A stretch of 64,000 nucleotides of DNA. Source: Actinomadura nitritigenes (GTDB taxonomy: Bacteria > Actinomycetota > Actinomycetes > Streptosporangiales > Streptosporangiaceae). The DNA is taken from assembly GCF_017573545.1 (NCBI RefSeq), contig NZ_JAGEOK010000001.1, forward strand, positions 434,001 through 498,000. Reading direction: 5' to 3'. The position numbers were made by a program, and so were the translations under genes. Shown here in pieces: positions 32,888-41,171 of the stretch. Numbering within the stretch: position 1 is the stretch's first letter; every line of letters starts with the position of its first letter. The notes below the pieces were generated by a model that searched no databases, was not told the DNA's origin, and worked only from the letters and a program-made list of their open reading frames with translations.

Positions 32888-34953
32888 GCCCGACGGGTGC
32901 CGCGTTCGCGGCGGCGATGGGGTCCAGCGCGCTCGCCGCGGCGGCGGGGGCGGCGCTGCCGCGGCGAGCGCGCCGCGTCGCCACCGGCGTGGGGACCGGC
33001 GCCGCCGGTGCGGCCGCGGTCGTGGCGGGGGTGACCGCGATGGCGGGCCACTCGTGGCGGATGTGGCTTCCGGACGTGCTGCCCCTGGCGGGAGTGCGGC
33101 TGGCGGTCGATCCGCTGAGCGGGGTGTTCCTGGCGGTCACGGGCGCGGTCGCGGTGTGCGCGGCGGTGTACGGAGTCGGGTACGCCCGCCCCGGCTCCGC
33201 CGATCGCGGCGCGGACGGTCTCGGGGTGGACGGCCGGGTCGCTCAGGCGACGGTGCCGCTGTTCGTGGCGGCGATGCTGCTGGTGCCCGCGGCGGCGAGC
33301 GTGAGCACGTTCCTGGTGGCGTGGGAGTCGATGGCGCTGACCTCGCTGCTGCTGGTGCTGGCCGAGCACCGGCGGCGGCCGGCGGTGGCCGAGGCCGGGT
33401 TGTGGTACGCGGTGATGACACATCTGGGCCTGGTGGTCGTCCTCGCCGGCCTGGCCGCGTTCGCCGCCGAGGCCCACGGTGAGGCGTTCGCGGACCTGCG
33501 CGCGGCGTCCGCCGGCCTGTCGCCGGCGGTCCGCGGGGCGGTGTTCGTGGCGACCTTCGCCGGGTTCGCCTCCAAAGCGGGAACGGTGCCGTTGCACGTC
33601 TGGCTGGCGCGCGCCCATCCGGAGGCGCCGAGCCACGTGTCGGCGTTGATGAGCGCGGCGATGGTGAACCTCGGTGTGTACGGGATCGTGCGGGTGGGGT
33701 TGGACCTGATGGGCGGCGGACCGGCCTGGTGGTGGCTGCTGGTGCTGGCGGCGGGCGCGGTCTCGGCACTGTCCGGCATCCTGCAGGCGGCGGTGTCCAC
33801 CGACATCAAGCGGCTGCTGGCGTACTCGACCTCCGAGAACATGGGCCTGGTACTGATCGGCGTCGGCGCATGCGGGTTCCTGGCGTCCTCGGGTGCGCGC
33901 GCGCTGGCGGCCCTGGCGTTGACCGCCGCGCTGCTGCACGTGGTCAACCACGCGGGCTTCAAGACGTTGCTGTTCTTGGCGGCGGGATCGGTGCTGCACG
34001 CCACCGGCACGCGGGATCTGGACGCCCTCGGCGGGTTGCGGTCGCCGATGCCGGCGACGACCGCGCTGTTCGGGGTGGGGGCGCTGATGGCGTCGGCGCT
34101 GCCGCCCGGCAACGGGTTCGTCTCCGAATGGCTGCTGCTGCAGAGCCTGATCCACGCCCTGCCGTCCGGCGGGACGCTCGCCGCGGTCACGATGCCGCTG
34201 GCGGTGGCGGTGGTGGCGCTGTCGGCGGGGCTGGCGATCGCGACGTTCGTCAAGGCGTTCGGGGTGGGCTTCCTGGCGCGTCCGCGCACGCCCGCGGCCC
34301 AGCGGGCCCACGAGAGCCCCCCGACGATGGTGGCGGGCATGGTGGCGGCCGCCGTCTCCTGTGCCGTGCTGGCGCTGGTCCCCGGCCCGGTGGCGGGCGG
34401 GTTGTCGCGTGCGGTCGCGGTGGCCGTGCCGGCGCCCCAGGCGGTGACCGGCCCGCTGGCGGGCGCGGGGACGCTGCATCCGGCGGGGTTGCCGAGCACG
34501 ATGTCCCCGCTGGTGATCACCGGCGCGCTGCTGGCGGCGGTGATCGCGCTGGTCGCCGTGCTCCGCGGTGCCGCCTCGCGGCGCGCCGGACGGCTCGCGC
34601 GGCGGCGGGCCCGGCTGTGGGACTGCGGGGCCGGGCCGCTGTCGGCACGGATGGAGTACACCGCGACCTCCTTCGCCGAGCCGTTGCAGCGGGTGTTCGA
34701 CGACGTCCTGGCCCCCGAGACCGATGTGGACGTCACACCGCTGGCCGAGTCGGCGTACCTGGTGGACAGCGTGACCTACCGGGCCCGGGTGGGCGACCGG
34801 ATCGAGCATCGGCTGTACCGGCCGGTGCTGGCCGCGGTGGCCTGGGCGGGACGGGCGGCCCGGCCGCTGGCCAACGGCAGTGTGCACCGCTATGCCGGAT
34901 ACGGCTTCGCCGCCTTCACCGGCGTCCTGATCGCTCTGGCGGTGCTGCGATGA
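32884..34953 (+). CDS. Antiporter-like membrane subunit HyfB/HycC-like
   Basis: A 689-residue polytopic protein of the NuoL/M/N (Mrp antiporter) family. The core signature is 'AGFASKAGTVPLHVWLARAHPEAPSHVSALMSAAMV' in pieces around residues 225-265, with 'STDIKRLLAYSTSENMGLVLIG' near 305-325 and 'NHAGFKTLLFLAAGSVLHATGTRDLDALGGL' in pieces after that. About 15 helices are expected. It should provide one proton or Na+ channel. Start and stop both overlap neighbours (ATGA), so it is translated in a coupled fashion. Confidence 0.92.
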   Translation: MSPTGAAFAAAMGSSALAAAAGAALPRRARRVATGVGTGAAGAAAVVAGVTAMAGHSWRMWLPDVLPLAGVRLAVDPLSGVFLAVTGAVAVCAAVYGVGYARPGSADRGADGLGVDGRVAQATVPLFVAAMLLVPAAASVSTFLVAWESMALTSLLLVLAEHRRRPAVAEAGLWYAVMTHLGLVVVLAGLAAFAAEAHGEAFADLRAASAGLSPAVRGAVFVATFAGFASKAGTVPLHVWLARAHPEAPSHVSALMSAAMVNLGVYGIVRVGLDLMGGGPAWWWLLVLAAGAVSALSGILQAAVSTDIKRLLAYSTSENMGLVLIGVGACGFLASSGARALAALALTAALLHVVNHAGFKTLLFLAAGSVLHATGTRDLDALGGLRSPMPATTALFGVGALMASALPPGNGFVSEWLLLQSLIHALPSGGTLAAVTMPLAVAVVALSAGLAIATFVKAFGVGFLARPRTPAAQRAHESPPTMVAGMVAAAVSCAVLALVPGPVAGGLSRAVAVAVPAPQAVTGPLAGAGTLHPAGLPSTMSPLVITGALLAAVIALVAVLRGAASRRAGRLARRRARLWDCGAGPLSARMEYTATSFAEPLQRVFDDVLAPETDVDVTPLAESAYLVDSVTYRARVGDRIEHRLYRPVLAAVAWAGRAARPLANGSVHRYAGYGFAAFTGVLIALAVLR

Positions 34954-35906
34954 GCGTGACGGTGGCCGGTACGGTCGGCGCGGCCGTGCAGGTACTGCTG
35001 GTGGGGGCCGGGGCGCCGCTGCTGGTGGGGCTGATGCGGCAGGTGCGGGCCCGGTCGGAGGGACGCGCCGGAGCCGGTGTGCTCCAGCCGTGGCGGGATC
35101 TGCGCAAGCTGATGCGCAAGCAGCCGATCACGCCGGACGGGACGGGCCCGGTCTTCCGGGTCGCGCCGCTGCTGCCGGCCGGGACGTCGCTGGTGATCGC
35201 CGCGGTGATCCCGATCGTCACGACGGCGTCGCCGCTGGACGGCGCCGCGGACCTGTTCGCGGTGACGGCGCTGCTGGCGCTCGGCACGGTCGCGCTCGCG
35301 CTGGCCGGCCTCGACACCGGAACCGCCTTCGGCGGGATGGGCGCCAGCCGCGAGATGACGGTGATGGCGCTGGTGGAGCCCACCATCCTGATGGCGGTGT
35401 TCGCGCTGTCGGTGCGGGTCGGCTCCACCAACCTGGGTGCGATCGTCACCTCCACGCTGCACGAACCGCAGCGGGTGGTCTCCCCCGTGAGCCTGCTCGC
35501 CGTCATCGCGCTGGCGGTGGTGACCATCGCCGAGACCGGGCGGATCCCGGTCGACAACCCCGCGACGCATCTGGAACTGACGATGATCCACGAGGCGATG
35601 GTGCTGGAGTACGCGGGCCCGGACCTGGCGCTGGTGGAATGGGCGTCGGCGATGCGGCTGACGCTCCTGCTCGGCCTGGTCGCCAACCTGTTCGCCCCCT
35701 GGGGCATCGCCGGCGCGTCGGCGGCGATGCTGCCGATCGCGGTGGCGGCCTACGCGGCGAAGGTCGCGGTCCTGGGCGGCGCGCTGGCCGCCGGTGAGGT
35801 GTTCATGGCCAAACTGCGCATGTTCCGGGTGCCCGAACTGCTCGCCGGCTCCTTCGTCCTGGCCCTGCTGGCCGTCGCCGCCTCCTTCTTCCTGGTGGGC
35901 ACATGA
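34950..35906 (+). CDS. NuoH-like membrane subunit (HycD/HyfC-like)
   Basis: A 318-residue membrane protein with about eight helices. 'LQPWRDLRKLMRKQPITPD' is the characteristic first cytoplasmic loop, 'FGGMGASREMTVMALVEPTI' the second, and 'ETGRIPVDNPATHLELTMIHEAMVLEYAGPDLAL' (read in pieces) carries the conserved Glu/Asp/His cluster of the NuoH/HycD quinone-or-hydrogenase interface. It anchors the soluble arm to the membrane arm. Coupled to its neighbours by ATGA overlaps at both ends. Confidence 0.93.
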   Translation: MSVTVAGTVGAAVQVLLVGAGAPLLVGLMRQVRARSEGRAGAGVLQPWRDLRKLMRKQPITPDGTGPVFRVAPLLPAGTSLVIAAVIPIVTTASPLDGAADLFAVTALLALGTVALALAGLDTGTAFGGMGASREMTVMALVEPTILMAVFALSVRVGSTNLGAIVTSTLHEPQRVVSPVSLLAVIALAVVTIAETGRIPVDNPATHLELTMIHEAMVLEYAGPDLALVEWASAMRLTLLLGLVANLFAPWGIAGASAAMLPIAVAAYAAKVAVLGGALAAGEVFMAKLRMFRVPELLAGSFVLALLAVAASFFLVGT

Positions 35907-36586
35907 ACCACACGCTTTACGTGCAGCTTCTGGATCTGGCGTGCGGTGCGTTCCTGCTCGCGGGCGTGCTGGTGCTGTGGCGCCGCGACCTCGCCGCGAT
36001 CGTGCGCCTGTTCGCCCTCCAGGGCGCCGCGCTGGGCGCGCTGGTCGCCGTTCTCGGGTTTCACGAGGGCGACCCGCAGGTGATCGGCCTGGCGGCGGGC
36101 ATCGGGCTGCTGCGCGCGGTCCTGCTGCCGTGGCTGCTGCGGCGCGCCCTGGCCGCGGGCGGCGCCTCGCCCGGTGCCGCGGGCGGCGCGAACCGGGAGA
36201 CCGAGCCGCTGGTGAACGTGGCCGCCTCGCTGGTGGTCGCGGCGCTGCTGGCGCTGCTGGCCTACGCGGTGACCCGCCCGGTGGTGGCCCTCGATCCCTC
36301 CCCGGCGGCGCACGCGGTGCCGGTCGCGCTGACGGTGGTGCTGATCGGGTTCTTCGCCCTGGTGACCAGGCGGCGCGCGCTGTCGCAGGTGGTGGGGTTC
36401 CTGCTGATGGACAACGGCATCACCGCGGTGGCGTTCCTGACCACCTCGGGCGTGCCGCTGATCGTGGAGGGCGGCGTCTCGCTGGACGTGCTGATGGCGG
36501 TGCTGGTGCTGCAGTTGCTGACGGCCCGGATCCGGGCGGCGTTCGGCGACACCGATCTGGACGACCTGCGGGAGTTGCGGGACTGA
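35903..36586 (+). CDS. HyfE-like membrane subunit (HycP-like)
   Basis: A 227-residue hydrophobic protein with about seven predicted helices and a short C-terminal cytoplasmic tail 'TDLDDLRELRD'. 'GFLLMDNGITAVAFL' is the HyfE hallmark and corresponds to the NuoK-like part. 'RALSQVVGF' precedes it. In hydrogenase-4 the subunit combines NuoK-like and NuoJ-like helices. It starts at an ATGA overlap and ends with a TGATG overlap, in the middle of the operon. Confidence 0.9.
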   Translation: MNHTLYVQLLDLACGAFLLAGVLVLWRRDLAAIVRLFALQGAALGALVAVLGFHEGDPQVIGLAAGIGLLRAVLLPWLLRRALAAGGASPGAAGGANRETEPLVNVAASLVVAALLALLAYAVTRPVVALDPSPAAHAVPVALTVVLIGFFALVTRRRALSQVVGFLLMDNGITAVAFLTTSGVPLIVEGGVSLDVLMAVLVLQLLTARIRAAFGDTDLDDLRELRD

Positions 36587-38064
36587 TGACCGTCATGCTG
36601 ATCGTCCCGATCGGGGCGCCGGTCCTCGCCGCGGGCGGCTACGCGGCGCTGGGATGGCGGCGTGCCACGGCCTGGCTGGGCGCCGTCGCCGCCGCCGTGC
36701 TGCTGGCCTCGGGGACCGCGCTGGCCGCCTGGACCACCGACCGTCCGCGCACCGCCCTCGGCGGGCTGCTGCGGGCCGACGCGTTGAGCGCGTTCATGCT
36801 GATCGTGATCGGCGCGGTGGCGTTGCTGGCGATGCTGGCCAGTCCCGGATACCTGGCCGCCGAGAAGGCCGCCGGGCATGCCACGGGCCGCGACATGCGC
36901 CGCTACGGCGTCCTCACCCAGGGATTCGTCGCGGCGATGGCGCTCGGCGTGCTGGCCGCGAGCCTCGGCGTGCTGTGGGTCGCGGTGGAGGCCACGACGA
37001 TCCTGACGGCGTTCCTGGTCGGCCACCGCCGCACCCGCAACGCCACCGAGGCCGCCTGGAAGTACGTCGTGATCTGCTCCACCGGTATCGCGCTGGCGTT
37101 CCTGGGCATCGCGCTGCTGCACTTCGCCGCCCAGCACGCCCAGGTGCCCGCGTCGGGATCGCTGGACTGGACGCAGCTCACCGCGCACGCCGGGCGGCTG
37201 GACCCCGGCGTCACGCGCATCGCCGTCGCGCTGCTGGTCCTGGGGTTCGGCGCCAAGGCGGGCCTGGCCCCCTTGCACGCCTGGCTGCCCGACGCGCACA
37301 GCCAGGCGCCCGCACCCGTGTCCGCGCTGATGTCGGGCGTGCTGCTGTCGGTGGCGTTCTACGCGGTGCTGCGGGTGAAGGTGATCGCCGACGTCGCGCT
37401 CGGCGCCGGGACCGTCCGCGTGCTGCTGCTGATCACCGCGCTGGCCTCGATCGCGCTGGCCGCGGCGCTGCTGCTCGCCCAGCGCGACTACAAGCGGATG
37501 CTCGCCTACTCCAGCATGGAGCACATGGGCCTGCTGGCGCTCGGCGCCGCGATCGGGTCGCGGCTCGCCGTCGCCGCCGTCCTGCTGCACATCCTCGGGC
37601 ACGGGCTGGCCAAGTCCGTCGCGTTCCTGGCCTCCGGCCGGATCCAGCAGGCCGTCGGCGGCAGCCGGATCGACGCCGTCCGCGGCCTGGCCGCCCGTAC
37701 CCCGCTGGTGGCCGGCGGGTTCGGCGCGGCCGTCCTGGCACTGCTCGGCTTCCCCCCGTTCAGCCTGTTCGCCAGCGAGATCGGCATCTTCCGCGCCGGC
37801 TTCGCGGCGGGGCTCGGCTGGGCCGTCGCCATCGCCCTGGCGCTGGTGCTGCTCATCACCGCGTCCCTCGCCGCCCGGACCGGCCGGATGCTGCTCGGCG
37901 CCCCCGAGACCGGACCCGGTGCCGCCACCGTCCCCCTCCCTCCTGCCGCGGTCACCGCGGTGGTCCTGGTCTCGGGGCTGGTGGCCTGCGCCGCGATCGG
38001 CATCACCCTCTGGCCGCTGCACACCCTGCTGGACAACGCGGCCGCCGTCCTGGAGGCGCACTGA
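36586..38064 (+). CDS. Antiporter-like membrane subunit HyfF-like (HycQ-like)
   Basis: A 492-residue NuoN/M-type protein, the second antiporter-like subunit. 'LLVLGFGAKAGLAPLHAWLPDAHSQAPAPVSALMSGVLLS' (in pieces, about 218-257) holds the conserved Lys and His. 'AQRDYKRMLAYSSMEHMGLLALG' and 'HGLAKSVAFLASGRI' are further matches. With HyfB-like it gives the complex two potential ion channels, more than formate hydrogenlyase-1. The ATG shares bases with the previous stop (TGATG). Confidence 0.92.
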   Translation: MTVMLIVPIGAPVLAAGGYAALGWRRATAWLGAVAAAVLLASGTALAAWTTDRPRTALGGLLRADALSAFMLIVIGAVALLAMLASPGYLAAEKAAGHATGRDMRRYGVLTQGFVAAMALGVLAASLGVLWVAVEATTILTAFLVGHRRTRNATEAAWKYVVICSTGIALAFLGIALLHFAAQHAQVPASGSLDWTQLTAHAGRLDPGVTRIAVALLVLGFGAKAGLAPLHAWLPDAHSQAPAPVSALMSGVLLSVAFYAVLRVKVIADVALGAGTVRVLLLITALASIALAAALLLAQRDYKRMLAYSSMEHMGLLALGAAIGSRLAVAAVLLHILGHGLAKSVAFLASGRIQQAVGGSRIDAVRGLAARTPLVAGGFGAAVLALLGFPPFSLFASEIGIFRAGFAAGLGWAVAIALALVLLITASLAARTGRMLLGAPETGPGAATVPLPPAAVTAVVLVSGLVACAAIGITLWPLHTLLDNAAAVLEAH

Positions 38065-39596
38065 TGAACCCGCCTGACGACACCCCGCCCGGCCGGCCCG
38101 AGCGCGTGAAGGCCGACCTCGACGCCGGTGCGCTGCCCGGCCGGGCGGCCGCGGTGCTGGGCGAGGGGTTCCGCCTGGCCCTGACCGCGGCGCACCAGGA
38201 CCCCGGCGCCCTCCGCGTCGTCTACCTGTTCACCAAGGGCAAGGGCGCGGGGGACGAGCCCGAGCGCCGCACCGAGTTGCACGTCCGGCTCGATGCGGCC
38301 GACCCGGCGCTGCCGAGCCTGGCCCGCCTCAGCTTCCCCGCGGGCCGCTTCGAACGCGAGATGCACGACCTGTACGGCATCGTCCCGCGGGACCATCCGC
38401 TTCCGCGCCGCCTGGTACGCCACCACCACTGGCCCCGCGGCTGGTACCCGATGCGCGACGACGCCGGAGCGCCGCCCCGGTTCGGCGACCCGGAGGGCCC
38501 CTACCCCTTCGTGCAGGTCGAAGGCCCGGGGGTCTACGAGATCCCGGTCGGGCCGGTGCACGCCGGACTGATCGAACCCGGCCACTTCCGGTTCTCGGTC
38601 GTCGGCGAGACCATCCTCAAGCTCAAGGCCCGCCTCTGGTTCGTGCATAAGGGCCTGGAGAAGCTCTTCCAGGGAAGGCTTCCCGACGCCGCCGTGCCGA
38701 TCGCCGAACGCGTCAGCGGCGACACCACGGTGGGGCACACCCTTGCCTTCTGCCTGGCCGTCGAGGACGCCCTCGGCCTCCAGGTCTCCCCCGGCGCGCA
38801 GCGCATGCGGGCGATCCTGCTGGAACTCGAACGCCTCTACAACCACGTCACGGACCTGGGCGCCCTGTGCAACGACGTCGGCCACTCGGTCCTCAACGCC
38901 CAGTTCGGCCGCGTCCGGGAACGGCTCCTGCGCTTCAATGCCCTGGCCACCGGCCACCGGCTGCTGCGCGGCGGCGTCGTCCTCGGCGGCGCCGTCCTGC
39001 GCACCGTCCCCGACCCGGGGGCGCTCGGAGCCCTCGAGGCCGACGTCGCCGGACTGGTCGACCTGGCGCTCGGCCACACCGTGGTCGCCGACCGCTTCAC
39101 CGGCACCGCCCCGCTGACCGCCGAGGCCGCCCGCGATCTGGGCGCCCTCGGCTACGTCGCGCGCGCCAGCGGCGTCGACGCCGACGCCCGCCGCGACCAT
39201 CCCTTCACCGACCTCGGGCCGGCGTTGACCGTCCCGACCGCCACGACCGGCGACGTGCTGGCCCGCTTCCGGATCCGCGCCCGCGAGATCACCGGCTCGA
39301 TCGCGATCATCAACGACCTGTCCTGCGGCATGGACACCGGGGCGGTGTCCTCCTGGCCGCCGCTCGCGCCGCCGGCCGGGCCCGTGTCCGGCGTCGGCAT
39401 CGTCGAAGGATGGCGCGGCACCATCGTCCACCGCGTCGAGCTCGCCCCCGGCGGCACCCTCACCCGCGCCAAGATCGTCGACCCGTCGTTCCTCAACTGG
39501 CCCGCGTTGCCGGTCGCCCTGACCGGCGCGATCGTCCCGGACTTCCCCCTGGTCAACAAGAGCTTCAACCTGTCCTACGCCGGCAACGACCTGTAG
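38064..39596 (+). CDS. Large subunit HycE/HyfG-like, lacking Ni-Fe cysteines
   Basis: A 510-residue fusion of a NuoC-like domain (1-140, 'FEREMHDLYGIVPRDHP' at 96-112) and a NuoD/hydrogenase-large-like domain. The proximal Ni ligand motif, normally CxxC after an E-(R/K)-x, reads 'ERVSGDTTVGHT' (215-226). The distal motif, normally DPCxxC near the C-terminus, reads 'DFPLVNKSFNLSYAGNDL' (493-510). All four Ni-Fe ligands are therefore absent and H2 chemistry is not expected. There is no C-terminal extension for protease processing either. It fits the energy-converting hydrogenase-related (Ehr) type. Its redox partner is unknown. Confidence 0.92.
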   Translation: MNPPDDTPPGRPERVKADLDAGALPGRAAAVLGEGFRLALTAAHQDPGALRVVYLFTKGKGAGDEPERRTELHVRLDAADPALPSLARLSFPAGRFEREMHDLYGIVPRDHPLPRRLVRHHHWPRGWYPMRDDAGAPPRFGDPEGPYPFVQVEGPGVYEIPVGPVHAGLIEPGHFRFSVVGETILKLKARLWFVHKGLEKLFQGRLPDAAVPIAERVSGDTTVGHTLAFCLAVEDALGLQVSPGAQRMRAILLELERLYNHVTDLGALCNDVGHSVLNAQFGRVRERLLRFNALATGHRLLRGGVVLGGAVLRTVPDPGALGALEADVAGLVDLALGHTVVADRFTGTAPLTAEAARDLGALGYVARASGVDADARRDHPFTDLGPALTVPTATTGDVLARFRIRAREITGSIAIINDLSCGMDTGAVSSWPPLAPPAGPVSGVGIVEGWRGTIVHRVELAPGGTLTRAKIVDPSFLNWPALPVALTGAIVPDFPLVNKSFNLSYAGNDL

Positions 39597-39598
39597 GC

Positions 39599-39613
39599 GG
39601 CGCGTAGCGCGCC
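39599..39613. terminator. Hairpin between the complex operon and carbonic anhydrase
   Basis: GGCGCG and CGCGCC form a perfect 6-bp stem with a 3-nt loop directly after the large-subunit stop and 23 bp from the convergent carbonic anhydrase stop. No T-run, so it may only slow polymerase. Confidence 0.4.
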
Positions 39614-39636
39614 GGGCCGTCGCCGTCCGCGGACCT

Positions 39637-40281
39637 TCAGGCGTCCGGGGCCGCCGCTCCGGCCGGCAGTCCCCGGGCCGTGACGAGCCGGGCGCTTCCG
39701 TCGGCCAGCCGGTAGGACAGGCCCACCACGGCCGCACGCCCGCCACTGACCCGGTCGGCGAGCAGCCGCGAGCGCTCCAGGAGAAGGTCGACCGTGTGCC
39801 GCACGTGCTCGGCGATGATCTCGTCGTCCGCGGTCAGTCCCGCGGTGCGGGCGGCCAGCACGCTGGGAGTGACGCGCTGGATGACGTCGCTCACGTATCC
39901 GGGGGCGGCGGCGCCGTCGGCCACCGCGGCGCGCGCCGCCGCCACCGCACCGCACGAGTCGTGGCCCAGGACCACCACCAGAGGGGTGTCGAGCACGCTC
40001 ACCGGGTACTCGATGCTGCCCAGCACCTCCGGCCCCGCCACGTGGCCCGCGGTGCGGACCACGAACAGGTCCCCCAGGCCCCGGTCGAAGATGATCTCGG
40101 CGGCCAGCCGGGAGTCCGAGCACCCGAACAGGACGGCGAACGGGCGCTGGGCGGGCGCGGTCTCGGCCCGGCGCGCGGCATCCTGGTTCGGATGCCGCGG
40201 CGCGCCCGCCACGAACCGCCGGTTACCGGCCAGCAGCAGGTCGAAGGCTTCGGACGGGCTCAACGGCGACGCATCGTTCAT
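39637..40281 (-). CDS. Beta-class carbonic anhydrase
   Basis: A 214-residue enzyme interconverting CO2 and bicarbonate. Zinc ligands are C54 ('FGCSDSR' with D56/R58 as the catalytic dyad), H107 and C110 ('LGHDSCGAV'). 'NRRFVAG' near residue 20 and 'VVRTAGH' are family marks. It is cytoplasmic, with no signal peptide. It converges on the complex I-like operon with only 40 bp between stops; a functional link to bicarbonate or pH balance at that complex is possible but unproven. Confidence 0.93.
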   Translation of the reverse strand: MNDASPLSPSEAFDLLLAGNRRFVAGAPRHPNQDAARRAETAPAQRPFAVLFGCSDSRLAAEIIFDRGLGDLFVVRTAGHVAGPEVLGSIEYPVSVLDTPLVVVLGHDSCGAVAAARAAVADGAAAPGYVSDVIQRVTPSVLAARTAGLTADDEIIAEHVRHTVDLLLERSRLLADRVSGGRAAVVGLSYRLADGSARLVTARGLPAGAAAPDA

Positions 40282-40339
40282 GGTGGGGATGGTACGGGCC
40301 GGCCCGGGACCCCCGATGCGGCGGCCTCCCGTCCGGGGC

Positions 40340-41098
40340 TCAGACGGTGCGGACGGTCACGCCCGCGGCGGCCAGCTCCGCGACCCGGTCACCGGGGGCG
40401 GAGTCGTCGGTGACGACCGCGTCCAGGTCGGAGGCGGGGCCGACGAACGCCAGCGCGGTGCGGGAGAGCTTGGCGGCCTCGGTGACGGCGACGACGCGGC
40501 GCGCGGAGGCGATCGCGGCGCGCTTGACGGCGGCGTCCTCCAGGTCGTGGGCGGTCAGGCCGTCGGCCGCGGTCAGCCCGCAGCAGCCGATGATCGCGGT
40601 GTCGAAGCGCAGCGCGGCCAGCGACGCCTCGGCGAGCGGGCCGGTGAGCGCCAGCTCGCCGGGGCGCGGCCGGCCGCCGGGCACCAGCAGCGTCAGCCGC
40701 GGCGCGCCCGCGAGCGCGTTGATCGCGTGCAGGGACAGCGGCATGACGGTCAGCCGCCGGGGCTCCAGCGCGCGGGCCACCTCCAGGCAGGTGGTGCCGC
40801 TGTCCAGCACGACGGACTCGCCGTCGGCGATGAGCGCGGCGGCGTCGGCGGCGATGCGGCGCTTGGCCTCGACCTCCTCGTGGACGCGCACCGCGAACGG
40901 CGGTTCCTCGCCGCGCAGCAGCAGGGTCCTCGCGCCGCCCCGGTAGCGTTCGAGGACGCCCTGGGCGGCGAGGTGGTCGAGGTCGCGCCGGATGGTCATC
41001 TCCGACGCGCCGGTGAGGCCGGCCAGCTCCGCGACGCCGATGCTGCCGGCGTCGCGCACCGCCTCGGTGATCCGCCGCAGCCGTTCCGTGTCCGCCAT
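40340..41098 (-). CDS. DeoR/GlpR-family transcriptional regulator
   Basis: A 252-residue regulator. The DeoR helix-turn-helix is 'GVAELAGLTGASEMTIRRDLDHLAAQGVLERYRGGA' read in pieces over 21-57. The C-terminal DeoRC sensor domain has 'VVLDSGTTCLEVARAL' and 'DTAIIGCCGLTAADGLT', expected to bind a sugar phosphate. The ATG at 41098 is chosen over an upstream ATG at 41134. It is divergent from an MFS transporter across 73 bp containing operator-like repeats, so it probably controls both. Confidence 0.9.
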   Translation of the reverse strand: MADTERLRRITEAVRDAGSIGVAELAGLTGASEMTIRRDLDHLAAQGVLERYRGGARTLLLRGEEPPFAVRVHEEVEAKRRIAADAAALIADGESVVLDSGTTCLEVARALEPRRLTVMPLSLHAINALAGAPRLTLLVPGGRPRPGELALTGPLAEASLAALRFDTAIIGCCGLTAADGLTAHDLEDAAVKRAAIASARRVVAVTEAAKLSRTALAFVGPASDLDAVVTDDSAPGDRVAELAAAGVTVRTV

Positions 41099-41107
41099 AC
41101 CCGCGAT

Positions 41108-41126
41108 CGAACACCATGGTTGTTCG
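41108..41126. promoter_or_regulatory. DeoR operator candidate
   Basis: CGAACACCATGGTTGTTCG is an imperfect palindrome with CGAACA/TGTTCG arms. Two further TGTTC half-sites in direct order follow at 41153-41166 (TGTTCGTTATGTTC), just before the MFS start. Repeated TGTTC units between a divergent DeoR gene and its target are typical. Confidence 0.6.
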
Positions 41127-41171
41127 CAATACAAGGTTTCGGTGCGGAGAAATGTTCGTTATGTTCACATC

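Noticed and set aside
38064..39596. Annotation as [NiFe]-hydrogenase or formate hydrogenlyase large subunit
   Set aside because: Both CxxC ligand pairs are replaced and no maturation genes or C-terminal processing site are present.
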